The position numbers and the translations under genes are program-made. 55,203 nucleotides of DNA from Planctomycetota bacterium. GTDB taxonomy: Bacteria > Planctomycetota > UBA1135 > GCA-002686595. Positions within the stretch are counted from its first letter, which is position 1; every line of letters starts with the position of its first letter. Of the stretch, positions 47,148-54,373 are shown in pieces. The notes beneath the pieces were generated by a model, which was given only the letters and a program-made list of their open reading frames with translations, made no database searches and was not told where the DNA came from. Location of the stretch: positions 1 to 55,203 of the forward strand of contig JAJDEV010000020.1 of NCBI GenBank assembly GCA_029259605.1, written 5' to 3'.

Positions 47148-47857
47148 TACCCGCGCGAGCTCCCGTTCAAGGGTGCCGAGGCCGACTCGGGGACGGTGAC
47201 GACGACCGACGTTTCGTTCGAATCGGAGCGGAAGATCTCGAGCGTCCCCGCGAGGAGCTCGACGTCGCGTCGCGCGATCGAGAGCCCGAGGCCGAGGTGA
47301 TTGCTCTTCGTGGAATGGAAGGCCGAGCACGCCCACTCGGCATCGAACTTCTGCGGCGAAGCGTCGATGACGGTGAACTTCGCGTACCCGTTTTCGTGGC
47401 GAACGGTGAGGAGCACGTGCTCGGAGCCCGCTTCGAGCGAGTTCTGGATCAGGCGCCGCAGGCAGCGCGTGAGCAACGGTGCGTCCGTGTGCAGTGTGCC
47501 CGCGTTGGCGAGTCGCGCGACCATGACGTGCGGGCGATCGGTCGGCGACAGGGCGCCGCGTGCTGCGACCGCGATCTCCGAGGCCGTGCAGCGCAGCGGC
47601 ATCGGCTCGGGCGCGGAGGCGAACTCGACGAGCTCACGCACGTTCCGTCCGAGCGCGCCGACCTCTCTCAGCGCGTGATGGAGCGGCCCGTTCCCCTTCG
47701 CGTCCGCCGGCAGGACCTCGTTCAACGACTCCATCGACGCGCGCAGTGCGGCCAACGGAAGGTCGAGTCCGTGCGAGAGAACCGAGGCCAGCTCGTCGCT
47801 CGAGAGAATCGAGTGCGCACTTCGACCTTGGACAGAGGAATGTTCGGCGGCCCGCAT
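47147..47857 (-). CDS. Degenerate histidine-kinase-like protein
   Basis: 236 residues, no membrane helix. About 20-60 resembles HisKA (ELASVLSHGLDLPLAALRASME), with the histidine kept but the next glutamate replaced by glycine. The HATPase part has RLIQNSLEAGS and HLGLGLSIARRDVELLAGTLEI, but the DxGxG motif is absent (VIDASPQKF). ATP binding is doubtful. It is the first gene of the 16-gene flagellar run and probably works with the receiver-HATPase protein encoded right after it. Confidence 0.7.
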   Translation of the reverse strand: MRAAEHSSVQGRSAHSILSSDELASVLSHGLDLPLAALRASMESLNEVLPADAKGNGPLHHALREVGALGRNVRELVEFASAPEPMPLRCTASEIAVAARGALSPTDRPHVMVARLANAGTLHTDAPLLTRCLRRLIQNSLEAGSEHVLLTVRHENGYAKFTVIDASPQKFDAEWACSAFHSTKSNHLGLGLSIARRDVELLAGTLEIFRSDSNETSVVVTVPESASAPLNGSSRG

Positions 47858-47908
47858 GGGTCAATCCAGAAAGGAATGGCGTGAAGACGGTCGGTCAGCT
47901 CCAACCCT

Positions 47909-48000
47909 GGAACCGACTCCACGGGGCCTTTCGGCCAGAACCGGAAAACCCTTGAACGTCGGGTCTTCAGAAGTGCCCTTTTTTCTAGGCAGTCGGTTCC
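47909..48000. promoter_or_regulatory. Inverted repeat upstream of the flagellar run
   Basis: GGAACCGACT (47909-47918) and AGTCGGTTCC (47991-48000) are perfect 10-base inverted repeats. They enclose 72 bases that include a small GGCC-TTTC-GGCC hairpin and lie just before the first gene of the flagellar run (minus strand). They may be two operator half-sites or the stem of a leader structure. No clear sigma28 or sigma54 promoter is visible in 47858-48040. Confidence 0.4.
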
Positions 48001-48040
48001 GGCTGCGGGACGCGCCACCGTCCGCTCTCGTCGCGGGTCG

Positions 48041-49012
48041 CTACGAAATGCCGTACTGACGCAGCTTGTTGTAGAGCGTCGTACGGTTGATCCCGAGCGT
48101 GCGGGCAGCGCGGCTGCGGTTGCCCCCCTCTTCGACCAGAATGCGTCGAATCGTTTCCTCTTCGACGTCGCGCAGGGACCGCTTGGCCGAAACGGCGGGC
48201 ACGAGCTCGCCGTGGGGCCGCGACGCGGAGGCGAAGTCGAGGTGCTCGGGTTCGATCGTTCCGTCGCCACCGCCGGCGGCGACGACGGCCTTCCCGAGCG
48301 TGGCCTCGAGCTCGAAGAGATTCCCCGGCCAGGCGTGGGCCGCGAGCGCTTCGAGGGCCGCGTCGGACACCACCGTGCGGACGCCGAGCATGCGCCGCAT
48401 GCGCGTGAGGACGGCGTCGACTACGGCCGGGATGTCGGCCGCGCGCTCGTGAAGGCGCGGCACGCGGATGGTCAGGACATTCAATCTGTAGAAGAGATCG
48501 GCGCGGAAACGGTCGTCGTCGACCGCGGCTTCCAGGTCCGCTGCGGTCGAGGCGACGATGCGCAGCGGCGGCTTCTCGGCCGCGCGCCGCTCGAGCAGCT
48601 CGAGCAAGTGCGCTTGCAAGGCCGTCGAGAGATCGGCCACTTCGTCCAGGAAGAGTGTTCCGTTGCTCGCGCGCTCGAACAGTCCGTCGTCGCCGCCGAA
48701 GACGCGATCGTCGGACTCGAACGCGCCCGTGCGGGCGGACAGCGCCGCGCAGTGGACGCCGTAGAACGGGCCGTTCGCGTCGAACGCGCCCGTGTCGAGT
48801 CCGTCGAGCAGAGGTCCGGACCGCGCGTGGATGGCGCGGGCGACGAGCTCGAGCTCGCGACCGCGGACTCCGCGCAAGAGAACCGTGGTCCGTGGCGTGC
48901 CCGCGACGCGCTCGACCTGACTGAGAAGCCGCGCGGAAGCGGGCGATTCGCCGAAGAGGAGCTCGCTGCCCTCGTCGATCCGCGCGATCAGTTCGGCCAT
49001 GGCGACGATCAT
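48041..49012 (-). CDS. Degenerate sigma54-activator-like regulator without Walker A lysine or GAFTGA
   Basis: 323 residues. AAA+ domain of the bacterial enhancer-binding type with no receiver, followed by a Fis-type helix-turn-helix (NRSRAARTLGINRTTLYNKL). Walker A is LLRGVRGRELELVARAIH in place of the usual [15 protein letters not shown], so the ATP-binding lysine is leucine. The GAFTGA loop, expected around residue 105-112, is replaced by RVFGGDDGLFERA. Walker B (TLFLDEVADL) and the arginine-rich end are kept. It therefore probably cannot open sigma54 promoters, but may bind DNA or mix with intact activators. ATG 49012 or 49000 are both possible starts. It lies beside the flagellin cluster. 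Confidence 0.86.
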   Translation of the reverse strand: MIVAMAELIARIDEGSELLFGESPASARLLSQVERVAGTPRTTVLLRGVRGRELELVARAIHARSGPLLDGLDTGAFDANGPFYGVHCAALSARTGAFESDDRVFGGDDGLFERASNGTLFLDEVADLSTALQAHLLELLERRAAEKPPLRIVASTAADLEAAVDDDRFRADLFYRLNVLTIRVPRLHERAADIPAVVDAVLTRMRRMLGVRTVVSDAALEALAAHAWPGNLFELEATLGKAVVAAGGGDGTIEPEHLDFASASRPHGELVPAVSAKRSLRDVEEETIRRILVEEGGNRSRAARTLGINRTTLYNKLRQYGIS

Positions 49013-49018
49013 ACGGAA

Positions 49019-49049
49019 ACGGGGACGGACCTCCATGGACCGTCCCCGT
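49019..49049 (-). terminator. Hairpin after the small secreted protein gene
   Basis: A 10-bp perfect stem (ACGGGGACGG / CCGTCCCCGT) with an 11-base loop lies between the stop of the gene at 49093 and the ATG at 49012, both on the minus strand. GTTT follows on that strand. The loop contains GGAGG, so it could also hide a ribosome binding site for the downstream regulator. Confidence 0.5.
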
Positions 49050-49092
49050 CGTTCCGCACCGTACGAGCGGCGCGGGTTCGCGCTGCCGCGTG

Positions 49093-49581
49093 TTACGCCG
49101 CGTGCCACCGTCCCTTGAACGTCCCGGGACCGCCGAACAGCCGGTCGTCGTGGAATCCGCCGCGCGTCTTGAGCAGCACCGGACGCTTCTCGCCCGGACG
49201 CTTCCTGCCGAGCACGTTGCCGCGGAACGAACCGTCGCCCTTCGAGTCGACGTGCCATTGCCCGACGAAGGCGAACTTCTTGCCGGCGCGCGGACCGTTC
49301 AGGAGCTCGACGTGTCCCTTCAGCGTGCCCGTCGTCGGGCGCAGGCGATCGCGATCGACCGAGGCGACGAGCTTCATGATCGGGCGTCCCTGGTCGTCCC
49401 GAATGACGCCGACCATCGTGCCGCGGCGCAGCGGACTCGGTAGGTCGAAGCCGCCACCGAGCGTTCCGTGTGGCGTTGCGGCGGCCGATCCGGGCGCCGG
49501 TGCGCTGAGCGTTTGTGCGTCGAGCGCGCCGGGGGCGAGGAAGGTGAGGGGGAGCAAGAGAACGAGTTTCCTGAGAAGCAT
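49093..49581 (-). CDS. Small secreted protein with repeated G-x-F/L-x-G motifs
   Basis: 162 residues. Signal peptide about 1-22 (LLRKLVLLLPLTFLAPGALDAQ). The mature part is basic and has repeated short motifs (GTLKGHVEL, GSFRGNVLG, GTFKGRWH) that suggest beta-hairpin repeats of a small barrel or lipocalin-like fold. I do not recognise a family. The ATG at 49581 begins the signal peptide; the longer frame is arginine-rich shadow. It is divergent from flagellin 1 with 279 bases between. Confidence 0.65.
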   Translation of the reverse strand: MLLRKLVLLLPLTFLAPGALDAQTLSAPAPGSAAATPHGTLGGGFDLPSPLRRGTMVGVIRDDQGRPIMKLVASVDRDRLRPTTGTLKGHVELLNGPRAGKKFAFVGQWHVDSKGDGSFRGNVLGRKRPGEKRPVLLKTRGGFHDDRLFGGPGTFKGRWHAA

Positions 49582-49860
49582 GGGAATCGATTTCGTCGTG
49601 GGGTTTGCGAGGGGGTTCTGCCGTTCGCGAGTTGGAACCGTCGTCGCCGCGGGAGGTTCCTCACCCGCCCCGGGTTTTTCGCCGCGACGACGGGCCGGAA
49701 CGCGAGCGGAGCGCATGGCAATCGCACTTCCCGAGCGAATTTCGGTGCTCGCGACTCATGCGAACGGCGAGTGCTCCGAGAACAGCCTCGGTGCAAACGC
49801 GACTGGCGGATGCACGTCGCCCCTCAGCGACTTCCCCGAAACCGGTAACAGGACAGCCCC

Positions 49861-50688
49861 ATGGGTCTCCGAGTCAATACGAACATCAGTTCGATCGCCG
49901 CTCAGCGACACCTCGCGACAGTGAGCGAGCGGCTCCAAGGAAACTACCAGCGCCTCGCGTCTGGTCTTCGCATCTCCAACGCCTCCGACGACCCGGCGGG
50001 TCTCGGGATCTCCGAGCGGATGCGTGCTCAACTGAAGTCGATCGCCCAAGCGGCGCGCAACGGCCAGGACGGTGTGAGTCTCGTCCAAACGGCGGAAGGC
50101 GCGCTGCACGAAGCGAGCGCGAGCCTCACCCGGATGCGCGAGCTCGCCATCGCTGCGGCGAACGGCACGCTCAACACCGGTGACCGCGCCACGCTGAACG
50201 CCGAGTTCTCGGCGCTCACCGAGGAGCTCGACCGTCTTGGAACGACGACCGAGTTCAACGGCGTCAGCTTGCTCAACAACAGCACGGGCACGCTCGACAT
50301 CCAGATCGGTACCGAAGCCGGTGAGACGATCACGCTCACGATGGTCGACACGACCGTCAGCGGCCTCGGTCTGACCGGAGCGACGTTCGACATCACCACG
50401 ACGACGAACGCGAGCGGCGTGCTGAACACGATCGACACCGCGATCGACTCGCTGGTGCAGGCGCGCGGCGCACTCGGCGCCCAGCAGAACCGCCTCAGCA
50501 CGGCGATTCGCAGCCTGGGCAACGCCGAAGAGAATCTCTCCGCGGCGGAGAGTCGGATTCGCGACGTCGACGTCGCGCGCGAAACCGCCGACCTCACGCG
50601 GAACTCGATCCTGCAACAGGCATCGGTGTCCGTCCTCTCTCAGGCGAACCTGCATCCGCAGATCGCCCTTTCCCTCCTCCAAGGCTAA
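49861..50688 (+). CDS. Flagellin 1
   Basis: 275 residues, a short flagellin. The D0/D1 N-terminal region (NISSIAAQRHLATVSERL, LASGLRISNASDDPAGLGIS) and C-terminal region (ESRIRDVDVARETADLTRNS, ILQQASVSVLSQAN) are complete. Only about 60 residues separate them, so there is no real D2/D3. AGGA lies 7 bases before the ATG. It is the filament subunit, exported through FliI/FlhA-type machinery with FliS as chaperone. The strong hairpin after it suggests it is transcribed alone. Confidence 0.96.
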   Translation: MGLRVNTNISSIAAQRHLATVSERLQGNYQRLASGLRISNASDDPAGLGISERMRAQLKSIAQAARNGQDGVSLVQTAEGALHEASASLTRMRELAIAAANGTLNTGDRATLNAEFSALTEELDRLGTTTEFNGVSLLNNSTGTLDIQIGTEAGETITLTMVDTTVSGLGLTGATFDITTTTNASGVLNTIDTAIDSLVQARGALGAQQNRLSTAIRSLGNAEENLSAAESRIRDVDVARETADLTRNSILQQASVSVLSQANLHPQIALSLLQG

Positions 50689-50727
50689 CACGAGCATTCC
50701 GGCCTCTCGGGGCCGATCGCTGAGGGA

Positions 50728-50759
50728 GGGGAGCCACTCGACGGGGTGGCTCCCCATTT
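50728..50759 (+). terminator. Terminator after flagellin 1
   Basis: A 10-bp perfect stem (GGGGAGCCAC 50728-50737 / GTGGCTCCCC 50746-50755) with an 8-base loop, followed by ATTTC. It lies 40 bases after the flagellin 1 stop. The T tract is short, but the stem is strong. Confidence 0.75.
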
Positions 50760-51073
50760 CAGCGCCCCAAGCAGACACGACTCTGCTCTTTGACAATCAG
50801 GGTGACGATCGATCCCGGCGCCAAGCGCCGCGGAGCGTACTCGAGCGCATCAGCGAGAACATCGCACACTCGCGTTCGGGAACGAACGTGAGTCGCTCAC
50901 CTCGTGCCATGTGGTGAGCCTCCCGAGTACGCGTATCTCCCCCTTCCTCGTGCCCCCTTTCGGCGTTTGCCGCGAGGGATTGGAAGGGACCGAGCTGCGC
51001 GTATACGCCGCTTCCATCCGGACGCGGCAAACCTGTCAGACTCTGACTAACCACACCAAAGGAAACGAAGACA
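50760..51073 (+). other. Long intergenic and leader region before flagellin 2
   Basis: No gene is seen. The stretch holds TTGACA (50790-50795) without a matching -10, a small palindrome CGTTCG-GGAA-CGAACG (50873-50888), GTGAG-TCG-CTCAC (50888-50900), CTCACC/GGTGAG arms (50896-50918), and a large leader hairpin at 50965-51032. AAAGGAAACG 7-16 bases before the ATG is a good ribosome binding site. This density of dyads implies regulation at the DNA or mRNA level. Confidence 0.5.
50965..51032 (+). promoter_or_regulatory. Leader hairpin before flagellin 2
   Basis: GTTTGCCGCG (50965-50974) and CGCGGCAAAC (51023-51032) are perfect arms; inside them GGAT-GGAAG elements pair again after a small internal loop. 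The hairpin ends 41 bases before the flagellin 2 ATG, so in an mRNA it would lie in the 5' untranslated region, where a stability or translational control element is plausible. Confidence 0.5.
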
Positions 51074-51895
51074 ATGGGACTTCGCATCAATAGCAACATC
51101 TTCTCGCTGAACGCGCAGCGCAACCTGGGCAACGTCTCAGAGCGTCTGTCGGGCAACTTTGCCCGCCTCTCGTCCGGCCTGCGCATCGCGTCGGCCGCGG
51201 ACGACGCTGCCGGCCTCGGCATTTCCGAGCGCATGCGTTCGCAGGTCCGTTCGCTGAACCAAGCGGGCCGCAACGCCCAGGACGGCATCAGCCTCGTTCA
51301 GACCGCCGAGGGTTCCCTCGGTGAGACGAGCAACAACCTGTCGCGTATGCGCGAGCTCGCCGTGCAAGCGGCCAACGGAACGTTGAACACGGGTGACCGT
51401 GCGACGATCGACGCCGAGTTCACCGCTCTGATCAACGAGATCGACCGCGTGGGAACGACGACGACCTTCAACGGCGTCAACCTGTTCTCGTCCGCGCAGT
51501 CGCTGAACATCCAAGTCGGCATCGAGTCGGGCGAGACCATCGCGGTCAGCCTCTCCGATGCTTCGAGCTCCGGCCTCGGCCTCACGGGCGGGACCTTCGA
51601 CTTGACGACCGTGTCGAACGCGTCCGCCGCGCTCAACACGATCGACTCCGCGATCGACTCCGTGACCGACATCCGCGGCAGCCTCGGCGCCGTCCAGAAC
51701 CGTCTCTCCAGCACGGTCCGTAGCATCTCGGCGACGTCCGAGAACCTGCAGGCCGCCGAGGCCCGCATCCGCGACGTGGACGTGGCCATGGAGACCGCTG
51801 ACATGACGCGCAACTCGATCCTGCAGCAAGCGTCGCTGTCGGTTCTCGCGCAGGCGAACGTGCAGCCGCAACTCGCGCTGTCGCTGCTTGGCTAG
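51074..51895 (+). CDS. Flagellin 2
   Basis: 273 residues, closely related to flagellin 1 over both ends (NIFSLNAQRNLGNVSERLSG, GLRIASAADDAAGLGISERM; ARIRDVDVAMETADMTRNS, ILQQASLSVLAQANVQPQ) and different in the short middle. It is also a D0/D1-only flagellin. A good ribosome binding site (AAAGGAAAC) and a leader hairpin precede it, and a terminator follows, which suggests this is the strongly expressed main filament subunit. The two copies are a tandem duplication. Confidence 0.96.
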   Translation: MGLRINSNIFSLNAQRNLGNVSERLSGNFARLSSGLRIASAADDAAGLGISERMRSQVRSLNQAGRNAQDGISLVQTAEGSLGETSNNLSRMRELAVQAANGTLNTGDRATIDAEFTALINEIDRVGTTTTFNGVNLFSSAQSLNIQVGIESGETIAVSLSDASSSGLGLTGGTFDLTTVSNASAALNTIDSAIDSVTDIRGSLGAVQNRLSSTVRSISATSENLQAAEARIRDVDVAMETADMTRNSILQQASLSVLAQANVQPQLALSLLG

Positions 51896-51969
51896 TCGCC
51901 CCAGGGGCGAGGAAGCAACCGCGCGATCTGATCGCCAATCGCCGAATCGCCTCGTCTAAAGGCAAGCGT

Positions 51970-52008
51970 GGAGCCCCGTCCCCCGTGGTCGGGGCTCCTT
52001 CCGTTTCT
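51970..52008 (+). terminator. Terminator after flagellin 2
   Basis: A 9-bp perfect stem (GGAGCCCCG 51970-51978 / CGGGGCTCC 51990-51998) with an 11-base loop, followed by TTCCGTTTCT. It is 75 bases after the flagellin 2 stop. Confidence 0.78.
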
Positions 52009-52092
52009 ATGGGGAGACGCGCACCGGCCGCGACGAACGGAAAGCGTTTCCGTGTCGGCGGCCAACGGAACGGGACGGACTCGACGCGGGGC

Positions 52093-52120
52093 TAACCCTC
52101 GGGTCGGGGTCGTCCGATAA
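52093..52120 (+). promoter_or_regulatory. Sigma28-type promoter before fliD
   Basis: TAAC (52093-52096), 16 bases, TCCGATAA (52113-52120). The -10 differs from GCCGATAA by one base and the spacing equals that of the motA promoter. The fliD ATG is 41 bases downstream. This places fliD-fliS-fliT-like in the FliA regulon. Confidence 0.6.
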
Positions 52121-52161
52121 CGAAGTCGGAAGCGCTCCATGGAGCGCGGGGAAGAAACCAA

Positions 52162-53622
52162 ATGTCATTCGGCAGGATCACCTTCGGTGGGCTCGCGAGC
52201 GGGCTCGACACGAACACCATCATCCAATCGCTCGTCGCGCTCGAGCGTCGGCCGATCCAGATTCTGCAAGGGCAGAAGAGCGCGGAGCAGGCGCGGCTGA
52301 CGCAGATCGGGACGTTCGAGGGGCTCGTCAAGAAGCTCCAGGCGAAGGCGGCGGACCTCATCGGCGGCGACTTCTTCGCGTACTCGCTCGACGTCGGAAC
52401 GGAAGGCGTCGCGAACTTCTCGTTGTCCGAGGGCGCGCCGTCGGGCGCGCACACGCTGAAGGTCTTCTCGCTCGCGTCGGCGGATCGCTACGCGCTGTCG
52501 TCGTCGACGACCGTCACCGATCCTACCGCCGACGGACTCGGGACGGGTGACATCACGTTCACGTACGACGGCACGGATTACACCGCATCCATCACGGCGG
52601 GTAACGACAGCCTCAACGACATCGCGAGCCTGATCAACACAGCCGCCGACGGTGCGGTCACGGCATCCGTCATCAACGTCGGGACCGAGAACTCGGCCGA
52701 CTACCAGCTCGTCCTCGCGGGCGACGACACGGGCGCGGACTTCACGATCGACAGCTTGACCGTCGGCGCGGGGATCGACCTCCAAACGGGTGCGGGCGCG
52801 CCGATCACCAGCGCTTCGAACGCAGCGATCGAGCTCGACGGGCTCGCGATCCAGCGCTCTACGAACGTGTTCTCCGACGTCCTGCAGGGCGTGAGCTTCA
52901 CCGTGTCGCAGGCGGACCTCGCGGGCGTCGAAACGACCTTCACGATCGACTCGGACATCGAGGGCATCAAGGGCAACATCCAGGAGTTCGTCGACTCGTA
53001 CAACGGCGTCATCGACTTCATCAACAAGCAGAGTCAGTACAGCGAGGAAGCCGGGACGGGCGGCGAGCTGTTCGGCGACTCCGCGCTCCGTAGCGTCCGC
53101 TCGACGATCACGAGCGCGCTCTTCAATCCGTCGATCGCTACGGTGATGGCGGACACGGAGGGCTACTCGACGCTCGGCCTCGTCGGGCTCGACATCGACA
53201 AGGACGGCCGGTTGTCGATCACCGCGTCGGACCTCGACGAGAAGCTCGCAGGCAACATCGACGCGTTCGCCGACCTGTTCCTCAAGGACGACGCGGTCAA
53301 CGAGCAGGACAACGGCGTGCTCGTGAAGCTCGACGCCGCGTTCGACCTGCTCCTGAAGGACGGCGTGTCGAAGGACGCCGCGGGCAACACGCTCTACAAC
53401 CCGATCACGGGCGATCCGATCACGACCAAGGGTCTGTTCAACCGGCGGCGCGCGACGATCAGCTCGGTCATCAGCAGCATCGACAAGGAGGTCGACCGGC
53501 TCGAGATCCGCATCGAGAGCTTCGAGCAGAACCTCGTCGAGCGCTTCTCCAATCTCGAGCAGATCATCTCGGGTCTCAACTCGCAGTCCGCGTACCTGGC
53601 GTCCGGCGCCTTCCCCTCATGA
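52162..53622 (+). CDS. fliD: Flagellar hook-associated protein 2 (filament cap) FliD
   Basis: 486 residues. The N-terminal FliD motif is GLASGLDTNTIIQSLVALERRPIQ; the middle has repeated S/T/D-rich domains (SLNDIASLINTAADGAV); the C-terminal FliD_C part has FVDSYNGVIDFINKQ, ALRSVRSTITSAL and GLDIDKDGRLSI. It caps the filament and folds exported flagellin. GGGGAAG lies 8-14 bases before the ATG. Its end overlaps fliS by 4 bases. Confidence 0.95.
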   Translation: MSFGRITFGGLASGLDTNTIIQSLVALERRPIQILQGQKSAEQARLTQIGTFEGLVKKLQAKAADLIGGDFFAYSLDVGTEGVANFSLSEGAPSGAHTLKVFSLASADRYALSSSTTVTDPTADGLGTGDITFTYDGTDYTASITAGNDSLNDIASLINTAADGAVTASVINVGTENSADYQLVLAGDDTGADFTIDSLTVGAGIDLQTGAGAPITSASNAAIELDGLAIQRSTNVFSDVLQGVSFTVSQADLAGVETTFTIDSDIEGIKGNIQEFVDSYNGVIDFINKQSQYSEEAGTGGELFGDSALRSVRSTITSALFNPSIATVMADTEGYSTLGLVGLDIDKDGRLSITASDLDEKLAGNIDAFADLFLKDDAVNEQDNGVLVKLDAAFDLLLKDGVSKDAAGNTLYNPITGDPITTKGLFNRRRATISSVISSIDKEVDRLEIRIESFEQNLVERFSNLEQIISGLNSQSAYLASGAFPS

Positions 53623-54011
53623 ACCCGCAATCCGCAGCCTCCGTCTACGCCTCGACGTCCTACGAAAGCGCGCCGCCGATCAAGATCATCCACATGATGT
53701 ATGAGGGCGCGCTGCGCCTGATCGTGCAGGCCGAAGCGCTCGACCCGGAGACCGACGCCGCCGCGTTCTCGGACCGACTCAACCGCGCGGACGCGATCGT
53801 CAGTGAACTGCGGATCAGCCTCGAGCCGGGCCACGCCCCCGAGCTCAGCGCTCAACTCAACTCGCTCTACCTCTTCGTCGAGCGACAGATGCGCGAAGCG
53901 TTCCTCGAGCGCACCGCCGCGCCCCTGCGCTCGGCGCGCGAGGTCCTGTCGACTCTGCTCGACGCATGGCGGGCCGTCGAAGTCGGCGAGACGAGCACGA
54001 CCGAAGCGTGA
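53619..54011 (+). CDS. fliS: Flagellin export chaperone FliS
   Basis: 130 residues. The helix-bundle signature IKIIHMMYEGALRLIVQAE and the second helix FSDRLNRADAIVSELRISL are those of FliS, as is LYLFVERQMREAFLERT. It holds flagellin C termini before export. It starts in the fliD stop (ATGA). Confidence 0.93.
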   Translation: MNPQSAASVYASTSYESAPPIKIIHMMYEGALRLIVQAEALDPETDAAAFSDRLNRADAIVSELRISLEPGHAPELSAQLNSLYLFVERQMREAFLERTAAPLRSAREVLSTLLDAWRAVEVGETSTTEA

Positions 54012-54373
54012 ACGCCGACGCGCGCACCCAAGCTCTCGAGGCGCTGATCGCTTCGTTCGAGCGCCTGCTCTCCTCGCTCGAGTCCGACGCGTTCGAGGGC
54101 GCCGACGCACTGGCCCATGCCTGGTCGCGCTGCGACGACGCGTTCGAAGAGTTGCGCGCGCAGAACGAGGCCCTCGCCGACCGCGCGACGTCCACCGAGT
54201 TCCGCGCACGCCTCGACCACGCGCGCAAGCTGCAGACGATGGCGATGAGCCTCGCCCAACGCGAGAGTGACGCCGCGAGCGAAGACCTCGCGCGTCTCTC
54301 CGGCCTCGCCCGCCGACTGAAGCGGTTGGACGCGCCCCCGACGCTGGGCGAGTCCTGCGACGTGCGCGCGTAG
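54008..54373 (+). CDS. FliT-like small flagellar chaperone
   Basis: 121 residues, fully helical and acidic (QALEALIASFERLLSSLESD, RARLDHARKLQTMAMSLAQRE). Length, fold type and position after fliD-fliS fit FliT (cap chaperone) or FlgN. The GTG start at 54008 overlaps the fliS stop by 4 bases (GTGA), so the start is well fixed. The name is from context; sequence alone would not give it. Confidence 0.72.
   Translation: MNADARTQALEALIASFERLLSSLESDAFEGADALAHAWSRCDDAFEELRAQNEALADRATSTEFRARLDHARKLQTMAMSLAQRESDAASEDLARLSGLARRLKRLDAPPTLGESCDVRA

Noticed and set aside
47858-48040. A c-di-GMP riboswitch in the leader of the flagellar run.
   Set aside because: There is a GGCC-TTTC-GGCC hairpin and an inverted repeat, but none of the conserved GEMM core sequence.
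49714-49733. TGGCAATCGCACTTCC as a sigma54 promoter for flagellin 1.
   Set aside because: The -24 GG is present but the -12 GC is not at the required 10-base spacing.
50790-50795. TTGACA as a sigma70 -35 box upstream of flagellin 2.
   Set aside because: No -10 like TATAAT is found 16-18 bases downstream.
50981-50997. TTGGAAGGGACCGAGCT (GG-N10-GC) as a sigma54 promoter for flagellin 2.
   Set aside because: Spacing fits, but only the GG and GC dinucleotides match well and it lies inside the leader hairpin; too weak to list.
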